Positions 28,130-39,098 of a stretch of DNA of 64,000 bases are shown one piece after another. A program made the translations under genes and the position numbers. This stretch comes from Hypomesus transpacificus. Lineage: Eukaryota; Chordata; Actinopteri; Osmeriformes; Osmeridae. A model generated the notes under the pieces. The model worked only from the letters and a program-made list of their open reading frames with translations. It made no database searches and had not been told where the DNA came from. Location: the NCBI RefSeq assembly GCF_021917145.1, contig NW_025813796.1, forward strand, positions 1,717,411 through 1,781,410, in the 5' to 3' direction. Numbering within the stretch: position 1 is the first letter of the stretch; each line of letters starts with the position of its first letter.

Positions 28130-28764
28130 GTTTTGTTTTTTACAGCTGGCGAAAATAATAAGTTAATATCTACATAACAGTATTCACATTTTTTTTTGTT
28201 TTTACATTATACAAATGTACACTTTTTTTTTTTTTTTTTACGTTTTTAGAACGTTTTTCATAGCATGATCTTTCATTCATACAGTTGAAAAAGTATCTAC
28301 CACAACTGAAATTGGCAATTTAGAGGTTTAAAAACACCTTACAGACTCAAACAAACAAATTTCTATTTTATTTTTTTTAACACCATGCAAACCAACATTA
28401 CAAAAAAATAGCCTTGGGAACAATCTAACATGTCACCAGGCCTATATACTGTCTGCCATGCCATGATGACATTTGTACAAAACTGTGCAAAGTACATTTC
28501 CTGGGGTTACTTCCCAGCAAAACAACAGTCCCTGTTTTATAACAGTCTATTGTACCTTGGCTGTTCTGTATAGTGGCTTGGAATGTGACAAATCCAGACA
28601 TGCACATCCAACTATTAAAAACACAACTAGTTCAAAACAATTTCAGTCAATTCAGCTGCCAGGTTTGTGCAAATCTGGTACATTTCTGTACTGCTTTAAG
28701 CTTGAAGATACAGTATATTGATTATTGGTAAGGGCACACAGTATGGTAACCCTTTTGTAACTCG

Positions 28765-28770
28765 AATAAA
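28765..28770 (+). terminator. taf1c: Canonical poly(A) signal downstream of taf1c
   Basis: This AATAAA on the plus strand, 841 bases past the taf1c stop, is the only clear canonical signal I see in that stretch. If used, the taf1c 3'UTR would run antisense through most of the ccng2 3'UTR. A non-canonical signal nearer 28150 is the alternative. Confidence 0.35.
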
Positions 28771-28858
28771 TTAACAACGCTGTTCCACAGTTCTGTGGTA
28801 AAAAAAAAACGTGGCGCTCTAGCTGAGGTCACTGTCATAAATAGTGGGGTTAAGGGTT

Positions 28859-31371
28859 CTAGAAGGTCTGATGCTTGTGTTTTTGGCAACGGAAATGAAG
28901 AGGGAAGTAAGGCCCTTCGGCGTCACTACCGAGGGAACCGCTCAGGCTCTCCTCCCCTGAGCTCATGTCTTCACACGAGTCCTCACTGCAGAAGATGACA
29001 CAAAAGAACAGTTAGGTCACAACAGCAGCACTCGACAAATCTCATGATCCCAAGCTTGGGGTCATGTTCCCCATTGTAAAGTCCAAGTCTCGACGTGCTT
29101 GTGTAAGGCTCTTACGTCAAGTATTCAAGGTTTGGAAACTTGCTGCTGGGACGTGATTAATCACTCGTACGCGTCGTCTTTTGGTCTGAGTAATATGAGT
29201 GGACTAGACTGGGTTGAGCTACGGCCGAAAAGGCTTGGCTAGCTCTGACGCAACATGGGACACGGTGACGGGCAGGAACTACATTTCAAACTTCTAATGA
29301 ACACCACGCCTCAGGGGAGTGGTATCTGTTGTTAGAACTGAAACTAGGAGTGGGAATACACCAATAATTACATGTGTGTGTGTGTGTGTGTATGACGATG
29401 AAATGTTCCTTTATAAGGCTGGGCAGTGCGTCAACAATTTGCTGGGGATTTTCCAGGTGCCACAAATCAAACGAGCGGGCTGTTTCCACGTTGGATATTT
29501 CCTCATTCCATCGTATGAATGTTTTGGGTATTTAACTGTAGTTTGTGTTTTCCCCAGACATGTTTACCTTTCACTTTCATCCCAGCCCCCCTCAGGAATG
29601 GTTGGCAGTTCAGGGACGCTGTAGTGGCTGTTGTGGAGGTTTTGTGCCGTCCGCCTTGAGACTATCCACACTAGCTTCTTATTGTTGGGTTTGCTACATT
29701 CAGGAGAGGAGTAGTCTGACATACACTGGGCCACTAGGTCCCTCCAGTAGAGCAGCTCACTGTCGGCAATCTGCAAAGACAAGATGGGACACCGTGTTAC
29801 ATAAGCAAAGTAGGTCAGCAGAATTCATTTGGAATAGATTTCAAGTGTCAAAAGGATAGTGAACCTGAGCCCGGAGGTATTCTAAGTTGACTCCATAACT
29901 ACTGTCGGTCTCTTGACATAAGCCTCTTTCCAGAGAGGGCAACGTCGTCTGTAGTTAGTGTGATCTTTCTACTTCTCCGGGGTTAAGGACGATGTCTGTC
30001 GTTCGAGTTTATTGGACACACGGGTTAACAACAAAATATATTTACCTTCAGATGTGTCTGGACGTGGTGTGCGATTTCCAGCACATCTTCAGACTGCATG
30101 GCTTTAATCTCCAGGGTCAAGAGTGCCAGGGCTAACACTGATGGCTGAAAGAATGACATATCCTTAGTACTCAGACAGTCATAGGATACTCAAGGTTGAG
30201 TCAAACCGTTGACTTCCAAGTCAATTCTTACTTTGGCTTTTGAGAAGGCAATCCGACAAAGGCAGGCTTTCAGCTGGGCTTCAAGTTTTTCAATGTTAAG
30301 AGCATCTTTCCTGTAAAAGTAGAAACATTGACATTAGACCACATTAGACCACAATGTTACACAAGTCTGTTTGTGTTGAGCAAAGTGTTATCTTAAAATG
30401 TTCACCGGTGTCCTACTTGCACAGTTGCACTGTGTCAAACCAGATAAGTTGAACTACTCTAAGTTCATGTCTGTTCATTCATGTTAATTATTTACACACC
30501 CGCTGTAAAGTCAAAATCGTCTCACCTGTCCGACGTGTGTGAGACTGTTATCTTGTGATACAAGTGCAAAAAGGTTAAGGCGGTGATGGCTTTAGAAGGG
30601 AAGTTTAGCTTCTCCGATATAATCTTCTCCATACGGTTCAAATCCGACACTGTGAACTTGCACTGGCTGATGCGGATGAGTTCGTTGGTGGACGACACGT
30701 TGCACTCTTCTTCGACAACTTTTGCAGCGATGTGGAGACAGCTGATGCTGATACATGCTAGATGCTTTGGTTGAATCTGCAGGAGTAGTGTAACATTCCA
30801 AAAATGTTACTTAAAGTCAATAATTGTACATGCTCCTTTTGTGTTAGACCACTACAAAATCTGAATTGATGCAATTTTTTGCAGGCTGGTTTGAACTGAC
30901 TTTGCCTTTGCCTTGCCTTGCTAGTACTAAAGACGGTACTAGTAAAATAATTATAATAATACGTTGACTGTATAACCCATATTTTATAACTCACCTTCAT
31001 CATAGCCAAGAATCTATCGAGCAGGTTCACTGCTAGAACAAAGGTTTGGGTGCAATATCCAAAGAAACTGGTCAGGCTCCAGAGATCTTCGACTTTAGCA
31101 TTTCTACATTTGGCTGAGATGCGGTCATCCTGCATGGGGAAAAACATGTATGAAACGAATACTATTTTCAGCTGTAGAGTAACTGGTTGTTGGTAGTTAT
31201 TGTTTAAACTCTACACCGTATGTGCATTTTTTTCCAAAATATGTGACAGCAAATGCATTTTACCTTCTGTGTCGTGGATTCGATCAGGCTTAACCCTGTC
31301 TCCTTCGGGAGGTAATTTATCTCTTGTTCATAATTTGCTTTCAGCTCCCTCATCAGTTTGTAGGCGTCCAT
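28859..31371 (-). CDS. ccng2: Cyclin G2, complete
   Basis: Seven coding exons: 31371-31264, 31129-30995, 30776-30526, 30310-30232, 30144-30046, 29770-29568, 28985-28859. They total 1002 bases, 333 aa (human CCNG2 about 344). The start MDAYKLMRELKANYEQE is the first ATG after the acceptor at 31407 and aligns with the usual N-terminal helix. The cyclin box is in exons 2-3 (RNAKVEDLWSLTSFFG, ETFVLAVN-like FVLAVNLLDRFLAMMK, RISQCKFTVSDLNRMEKII). CCNG2-type rather than CCNG1-type features are KKLVWIVSRRTAQNLHNSHY, VPELPTIPEGG and the acidic DESESEDSCEDMSSGEE tail. Cyclin G2 is an unconventional cyclin linked to cell-cycle arrest, PP2A binding and FoxO/p53 responses (family knowledge). The acceptor at 31407 implies a non-coding first exon; a donor at 32247-32251 fits. 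It is head-to-head with ccni and convergent with taf1c. Confidence 0.95.
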
Positions 31372-32251
31372 GTCTGGATTGGCACTGATACAGCAATTTG
31401 AAACCACTGAAAACAAAACGGAACAGAACATGCCATTGGAAATATGTCGTCTGATTTCAACCTAGTTCTTGGGTCAAGGTTTGCCCAACCCCCTTTCTCT
31501 CAGCTGGAATTTGGTGTCAGATTTCGTCGGTAACGCGTACATACTACAGACAAAAACAACTCGTATTTTTTTTCAACGATTGGTTGGCTTCTACTTATAA
31601 ATAGAAGCGATTGTTTTAATTGAGCTATATCTTGGATAAAGCTAAATGGTAAGCTACGTTAAGCAAGTAAGCAAATGTTGCTAGAGCTGTTAGCGGCGGG
31701 GGAGGGGTGGCTTGTCCGTTTTATTATTCTCAGCGAGTCGAATCAAAAGGACTGTTGTCATCGACATCAGAAAGATAACTTTTAAACGCCAAATAAGCGA
31801 TACATATTGTTCATAATATTGCAAGTGACTACAACTGTCTTCCCCTTAAATATATTAAATAAGCGAAGCTGTGTTGTTGCTATAGTAGGCTACAACTAGT
31901 AGTAGGTTACAAGTACTGTACTAGCTCTACCTCTAGTCTGAGCTAGCTTCCACCCAAAACAAGGGAAAACTACATATACGTAATTCTTTACAATGTAGCA
32001 CAATAATGATAAGACCCTTCTTTTCTTGACTCATAAATACAAAATGGTATTAAGTGCAGTTTCAATATCTCAAATTTAAAGCGCAGATTACTTCATTCTA
32101 AAAGTCGGAAGAAGAAAAGAAACAATACATCACAAGACCACTGTACTGGTACTACAACGGACCTACATTTCTTCGAATAGTTATCCTTACCCACTATTAG
32201 CAATAGATTTATGTTTGTAAATAAAACGATTATATGTTGATGGACAATTAC

Positions 32252-32400
32252 CTGTTACGGTGGGTTGCTAGTTACATCAATATTTCTGTTCGCCCCGATA
32301 ATTCTTCAGAGTTCGTATATCCTTTCCTTTTTGTTGATGTTACGGAACGTTAACGCCCAATACTGACGTCGAGTCTGTTGTAAGCCAATCAAGAGAGGTA
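32252..32400 (-). promoter_or_regulatory. ccng2: Probable ccng2 non-coding first exon and promoter
   Basis: A consensus donor on the minus strand (AACAG|GTAATTG) ends at 32252, marking a likely non-coding exon above it. Just upstream are a CRE-like TGACGTC near 32365 and an inverted CCAAT box near 32380. The exact start site cannot be read from sequence. Confidence 0.45.
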
Positions 32401-33160
32401 TAGTTTGTTTTGACATACCGAGAAGCATCACCCTCTTCGTTTGATAACAGACGGACCTGTCAAATGTGTAATCATTATTTCATATGATTTAATTAGGTCG
32501 TTCTTTGCTGTATGTTTACCTGTAAGATTGGGTGGCATAGTAATACACTTGACATCCTTTGTACTAACCCAGAGCCAGGCTATGCCCGAGCACATCTCTG
32601 ACGTTTCTACGGGCCAATGATGTTGCCCCTTTTTGTCCTTTCAAAAAGTCCGCCCTTTATCATCGATGTCGATTGGACTTTTGCGAAAACCCACTGTTAC
32701 ATGATTGGTTTAAATATTACTGGAGCTTTAATATTTCTAATGTTCAATACAATACGTGATTGTGACAAGTCATGTATGTATCTCTTATAACAACAGTCTC
32801 CATCGTTGTACCTAATCTGTTAGTGATGATCACCCATCCCTATTTGCCTTGTTTGTAATTGAAAATGTCCAGAGAAGTACTCCTAAAAGCAGGCCTAGAG
32901 CAATTAGAGCTTTTGTTATCTGTAATATTTTCGGGGATGTTGTCTTTATGAGGTAAAATCAGGAAACGTGATTTAGTCCTACTAAATATAATTCTACACA
33001 CAACTTACCACTTTTTATATAGATAATAACATGGAACACCAATTCACTAAATATTCGTATTAATTGATTTTTACAATAGATATACAATAGAGAGATAAAA
33101 AAGTATAGATAAATGGTCAATATTTATCTGCTGAGTGACTTACCAACACCAGTAGGAAGG
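32401..33160. other. Divergent intergenic spacer between ccng2 and ccni
   Basis: About 0.8 kb separating the proposed 5' exons of two divergently transcribed cyclin genes. It is AT-rich, with no gene and no recognisable repeat. Confidence 0.5.
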
Positions 33161-33386
33161 TGGGCGGAGCCATTTCCGATATCCTCACGTCCCCTCGGAA
33201 GTAGAAATATCAGTCCGTTCTTTTTATTTTTGATATCAATCTGGTAAACCCCTTTCTCCCATAAGTATTAAAATGGAGACAACAATGGGCAAGTAACAGC
33301 TCAGAATCAAATTCACCCCTTTGTTTTACTTACACTTAATGGACCGGATGATTTCCAACTGTGGTTCTTACAGCTTTGCAGGGGAG
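33161..33386 (+). promoter_or_regulatory. ccni: Probable ccni promoter and non-coding first exon
   Basis: A GC-box-like gggcgg occurs near 33163. A clean donor (GGGGAG|GTAAGTT) ends at 33386. The first ccni coding exon begins with an acceptor at 34016, so a non-coding exon ending at 33386 fits. The transcription start is not determined. Confidence 0.45.
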
Positions 33387-34059
33387 GTAAGTTAGCGAAT
33401 ATCTTTTAAGCTAACTAACTTAGCTTGCTAGCTAGCTTGAGATATGCTAACAAGCTAGCTACTCTACACTACTGTACTAGATGGACCATGTCTTGCCATC
33501 TTATTGTTAAACATCAGAATATAAATTGCTCAAAGGTATATATGATTCTCCCGTGTCTATTAGTTGGTTTTATGGATTAATAAAAATCACATTCACACCA
33601 ACTAGGAAGCTAGTTGTCGACATGAATACGAAGCTACCAGTGGCTAGCCATCATCATTATCGTCGGTCACTCGAACCGAGTATGACTGTCCTTTTCGCCG
33701 TTGGTCTTCAGATAGCCAACTAGCCAGAACATATGACAGACTGTTTTCCTGTGATATTGAGTGGAGAACTTGCTAATGAGGTTGTAATAATAACCACTCT
33801 ATCTTAAAGAATATTAGTCAAGGCTTTAACTTGTCCAATGTCTAGACTAGTTACAATAGGTTTACCATGTTGCTTACTTGTACACATTTCAGTCAGCAAG
33901 AAATGCTTCGAAATGCATTGCCAATAGTTTGTTTAAGATGCTTAGCCTCACATTATGACTGTCTTTAATTGACTACTTAGTGGAGCAGTTCTCAAAGGTA
34001 TGTTTCTCTGTTTCAGGTAGCTGTATCCAGTGGGGGGGTAGGCGAGTCCAAGGGTTGTG

Positions 34060-36371
34060 ATGAAGTTTGCAGAACCCTTGGAAAGCCAGAGGCTGTCTTT
34101 TCTTTTGGAAAAGGCAGCCTCTAGGGAAGCTAACATGTGGAAGGTGTATGTGCCAAAGAAAGTACCCACCCAGGTTGGTTATTTTCAAGTTAAAGTTCAG
34201 TTGGAATTATTGGACCTGCTCCTCTCTGCCCCTTTCCTAGCAGTCTAACTTCAGTTCTATATGGTTAAAAATCAAAATTTCGACAGAAATAATTCCCAAA
34301 CATGCCTTAAATTACATTCTTAAAACCAATATAATATAATAGAAAGTCACTTCTAATGTAAAGAAACATGATGCTGACAGGATTTGGGAGAGAGACGTTA
34401 TGGTTCGTTTTTTCATTATATGAATGTAATCTGTAATGTTGCAATGTAATTTGGCCAGCGTGCTCTAATCCCTTTTCAGCACCTGCTTTTTCTGTGTCAG
34501 AGGGGTAGGCAAGTTTAACAGGATTTCAAAGGGATGCCTGACTGTTAATAGTATGCTCCCGCTGACTCACTGCAGCAGGTTCCATCTATCTCGTTAAATG
34601 TGTAGAAAATCGATGGCTTGTTACTTGCACAGTCAGACGTGTTACTCTGTTTAACATCGATATATTTTGAGTTTAGTAGGAGACTGTCACATAGATCCGT
34701 GAACTAGATTCACAAGGACGTACGAATCTACATGTGAGCATGAGGGGTATTTCTTGTTGAACAACAACATGGTGCTAAGTTCAGTGTTTCAAAACTCTGG
34801 CTTGGGTCAATTTGAGGTTTTTTTTCCTTTTTTTCGTTAATGGACTACCCAACCCTTGTCGCAGAAGAGAACGTTTTTTGTGAGGGGTGGGGAGGGGGTG
34901 GTGGTGTCGTATTACAGGTAAGCCAGTTCAGAAGGTCAGTTGCATCATGACCCTGACATGCCACATACGTAACTGATTCAGGGGTTTACTTCCAAGTCAG
35001 TACTGATCAAGCTGAACGGGAAGGGAATGTTTGCAGTTGGCAGTTAACCTATTTGCTTGTTTCTACATTGGTCCTGTACTTCAAATCCATATGTGTTCTT
35101 AACACCAGCTGACCTCCCGCACCAGGGCCAGAATCCAAACGTTTTGTTTCAAACGTACTGTGCCCTTCCAATCTAAAATGTTTGCCAATGTTGTCTACAG
35201 GTCCAGGATACAGACATCTCCAATGACCAGCGTGACGAAGCTGTCCGCTGGCTCACTGCCTTGCACAGCAAGCTCCACCTCTACCCTGAGACCCTCTCCC
35301 TGGCCATCAGTATTTTAGACAGGTTTTTAGCATCCATAAAGGTAAAGACAACACATTTTTAACAGCTAGCTTTAATACCTACTATCTATGGAAGATCGCC
35401 TATCTATATGGTTCGTTTTCATTAGTATAACTTGCATAATATTGTGTGCATGAATAGACTTCAGCCAGCAATCTGTTCGCCTAGCCACAATGTAAAGAGG
35501 CCTATCATTTATTTAAAATTTGTATTGATTGGTTCATGTGGGTAAAGAAGTGTAGGGATGAGTAAGCACGTTGATATTTCTATGCCAAACTTGTCACTGC
35601 AGTCCCAGCACTAGAATGAAACATTTTGACCTGACACTTGATGTTCTTTTGTTCGCTTGATTGTGAGAAGACAAACACTGGGAAGCAGTTTCAGAAAGGG
35701 CAAGGTGTTTTTACCCCTGGAGACAGAAGCTGTCATGTCTTTTCCTGTATCTGTCCTACTTCTTAATAAGCCAAGCCAGGCTTTGCTAACCCAGGGTAGA
35801 GAACATTTTCAGACAGTAATCCTTCCGTGTAAACAGACAGACCGTCCAAGGACAACAATTTAAGATTATATTATATATTTATATATTTCATCAAATGATG
35901 ATTATGCTAAAAGTATCATCATTAGTATGATATGTTATTATTGAAAGTGATGAGTTTCAGATTGTTTCTTAGTATTGGGTCCTAAATATGCTAGGATGAA
36001 CAAAATCACCTAATTTGAGGATTGGAATCTAGAATAAGCCTATTCATTGTTATTGACAATTCATTGTTTGAGAATGGTGATGACCAACAGTGTCTGTCTG
36101 GTCTCAGGCCCGTCCAAAGTATCTGCGCTGCATTGCCATCGCCTGCTTCTTCCTGGCCACCAAGACCAGCGAGGAGGACGAGGTGAGCCTCTTACGCTTG
36201 ACACACTTTTGTTTATCCCAAATCTGGAGCCGAGTCCAAAACACACACAGCCTGTGTTTCTCATGCTGAAAATACACCAGCTGGGATGATGGCAAGCTCT
36301 AAAGCGGTTGGCAAGTTTGGATTGAATGCTGTTGCTGTTATTTCGGTTTATTTATTTCCTGATTTCGTGTG

Positions 36372-36402
<31 letters not shown>

Positions 36403-37686
36403 TTGCAGCGTGTTCCATTGCTGCAAGACCTGGCCAGCACCAGCAGCTGTGGCTGCTCTCCATCAGAGATCCTGAGGATGGAGAGGATCATTCTGGATAA
36501 GCTGAGCTGGGACCTGCATGCTGCTACACCGCTGGACTTCCTCCAAATAGTGAGGCCCACTGGCACCTCTATGTCTTCCTCCCTTCTGGTGACAAATGTA
36601 TTCAGTAAAGAGAAAACAACTGCCTCTTCATCATAATGTGACTGGAATCTGTGGTTTTAGAACTTGTATTTTTGTCATACAAAGATATATTCCCGAGCGA
36701 AGGAAATTTGGACTCCTGTTTTGTACCCAATTATTTCATTTGGAACCATTTGAACGTGTAGCCTCTTAGTGAAGGTGTCTTTCAGCTGTATCTCTCATGG
36801 AAAGTTCCGTATGTGACATGTCGCCTCATGCTGTCCCCTCCAGTTCCACGCGATGGTGCTGTCCTGCAAGTCCCCGTTCTTAGTGGGGCTCCTGGGGTTG
36901 GACCCTTCCCAGCACATGGCCCTGTTGACTCAGCAGCTGCACCACTGCCTGGCAGACCACACCCTGCTGCAGTTCAAGGGCTCCATGCTGGCCCTGGCCC
37001 TCATCACCCTGGAACTGGAGACACGCTGTCCGGACTGGCTGGCTCTTACCATCGACCTGCTCAGGAAAGCACAGGTACACGTACACACAGTCCCTGCTCC
37101 TCCTCCCATATCCCTGTTCATGTTTCTGTTCAATCAAGTGGTTATGGAGAATACATTGCTAACTCTTGTGTTTTTCCAAATTGGATTCTAGATTGATAGC
37201 TCACAGTTAATCCGCTGTCGAGAGCTGGTGGCACATAGCCTGTCCACATCCCAAGCTTCCCTGCCTCCCAACACTGTTTATATCTACCAGCCTCTGCACC
37301 AGAGCCTGGTTCCCCGTAACCGGGGGTGCCCTGTGGCCCCCCACAGGGCCCCCCTACCCCCGGCCACAGCACCTGCCCAGGAACCACCGCACGGGGCCTC
37401 TGGTACCACCACCCAGCTGGTTACGCTCAAGCCCTACCACCACCACCCCCATCTCCAGCGCCCCCAGCAACAAGTCCACCGGCGCTGCAAGCATTCCTCG
37501 AAGCGGAAGGTGGAGGAGATGGAGGTCGACGACTTCTACGACGGGATCAAGCGCCTCTATAACGAAGAGAGCGCCCACGAGGGGGCAGCCGGGGAGGGGC
37601 AAGGGCTGGGGTGCGGCGTCCTGCTGGTTTGGCAGGAGGGCAGCACCTCCCCCTGCCCCCCTCTGCAGCCAGTCAGTGTCACCTAG
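34060..37686 (+). CDS. ccni: Cyclin I, complete
   Basis: Six coding exons: 34060-34173, 35201-35341, 36108-36182, 36409-36549, 36844-37074, 37192-37686. They total 1197 bases, 398 aa (human CCNI about 377), with every exon a whole number of codons. The start [19 protein letters not shown] parallels human [19 protein letters not shown]; 43 bases of 5'UTR precede it in the exon. The cyclin box includes [38 protein letters not shown] and [19 protein letters not shown]. The C-terminal half keeps MDSSQLI-like [39 protein letters not shown] and the terminal [10 protein letters not shown], with a fish-type proline/histidine-rich insert between them. Cyclin I is an atypical cyclin, expressed constitutively and linked to CDK5 activation and cell survival (family knowledge). 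The acceptor of exon 4 is a (TG)n-T(n) repeat. The 3'UTR runs to the signal at 38525. Confidence 0.96.
36367..36408 (+). repeat. (GT)n-T19 tract immediately before ccni exon 4 acceptor
   Basis: About nine to ten GT units (36367-36385) run straight into nineteen T residues (36386-36404), followed by GCAG and the exon at 36409. The tract is the entire polypyrimidine region of this intron. Confidence 0.92.
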
Positions 37687-38524
37687 AAAAGAGAAAGAAA
37701 ACCAAGGCCTTCTCTTTATCCAAATGGGCTGCTTAGAGGAAGAGGAAACGTGTTCAGCACATACGGGCATTAATGTCTCCCCAGACTAGATTGAGCCAAA
37801 AAAAAAAGACATGACAAAAAAAGCTGCTACTTCATATCTATTTGTTGAACACAAATATATAAAAGGTAAAAAAAAAAAAAAGATATATATTAATTCAAAA
37901 TGTCCATCAAAGAAGTTGATTTTCTCAGTGTTTCTGACTAATGTAAAATGTCGGTGTGTCAACTTATCTCTGTCAACTCTAACCACTTCTGACTTTCTAT
38001 ATATATATACATGTTGTTTTTCTTTAGCTTTCACCTCTTCCACTGCATGTTGTCACTCTCCACATCACAGTCACCTTAACGTATATTTGAATGTAGGAAA
38101 TGTTGCTTGTATAGATGGATGGTTGTGTGTTTAACCAAGTAGGACAAGTGATGGTGCAAGTGCAATTTCTTGTAAGATTCTCTTATATTAATCCACCCCC
38201 ATATAAACACCATTGTTTCATCCTCAACTTGCTTTAGTACAATATTACAGAGATTGAAATGTTTCTGTTACTAGTAAACAGTCTGCATTACATTTGAAAT
38301 ATTTAAATTAAGCAATATAATGTTTTGGATTGGGCCAAACCAGTTTGTGCATTACGATGAAAAAATACCCATCTGAACACCATACTACCTTACCCTTATG
38401 TGTTTTAAAAAACAAACACAAAAAACGTGAGAGAAAAAAACATGCTTGTTTTACTTTTAGCAAAAAGCTCTTTCCTGTTCTGGGGTGACAACTGCCTCTA
38501 CATTGCTGAACACCTTGTGGCATC

Positions 38525-38530
38525 AATAAA
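38525..38530 (+). terminator. ccni: Poly(A) signal of ccni
   Basis: AATAAA on the plus strand, about 840 bases after the ccni stop and about 570 bases before the sowahb ATG. The 3'UTR (37687 to about 38545) contains several A/T homopolymers and no gene. Confidence 0.65.
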
Positions 38531-38699
38531 GACAAAGTGCCCAAGCAAGTTATTTTAATGGTCCTTCTTATTGACTTGACATGATGACAAAGTGTTTTAA
38601 CAATAGTTTGTTGGTCTCAGTATTGAAGGTCTAGTATTCTTTTAGAAAAAAAAGTTTTAGAAAGTTATTGCAAACGAATAAGAGCACCGACTATACTGT

Positions 38700-38830
38700 T
38701 CAAATTAAATTTATTTGTATAGCCCTTTTTACACGCAAGCATGTCCCAGGGGGCTTCACATACGCCCATAGAACTGCCCCTCAACCAACCTAAACCCTCA
38801 AGGAAGACAAGGAAAAAGTATGTTCGAAGT
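38700..38830 (+). repeat. Dispersed repeat upstream of sowahb
   Basis: About 130 bases containing aatttatttgtatagccctt, then cccatagaactgcccctcaa, then ccaacctaaaccctcaagg. A diverged second copy lies at 47034-47125. It is a fish dispersed repeat whose family I cannot name. It lies about 270-400 bases before the sowahb start codon. Confidence 0.6.
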
Positions 38831-39098
38831 ATGTAATGTCACAACACCCCGGCTTAGCGTTAAAAAATATACTTTAAATAGGTCTGTATAATATATTCGT
38901 TTTGTACGAACATCTACACAGGGCTATACAAAAAATCTACAGTAATATGTTGTACTGTATATTTGCTCGAACAACATCCGGCGGTTGCGTTTCAGGTAAG
39001 CAGGTACAGGTGGAGTTAAAGTTGTCCATGGGTGGAGTTTAACTTGGCGCAGCATCAATTCACAGAGCGAACTTTGAAACTTGGTGCAAACTTACGGC

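Noticed and set aside
39081..39098. Upstream extension of SOWAHB by six codons
   Set aside because: The extension would start at TTG; the ATG at 39099 has good context and matches the family N-terminus.
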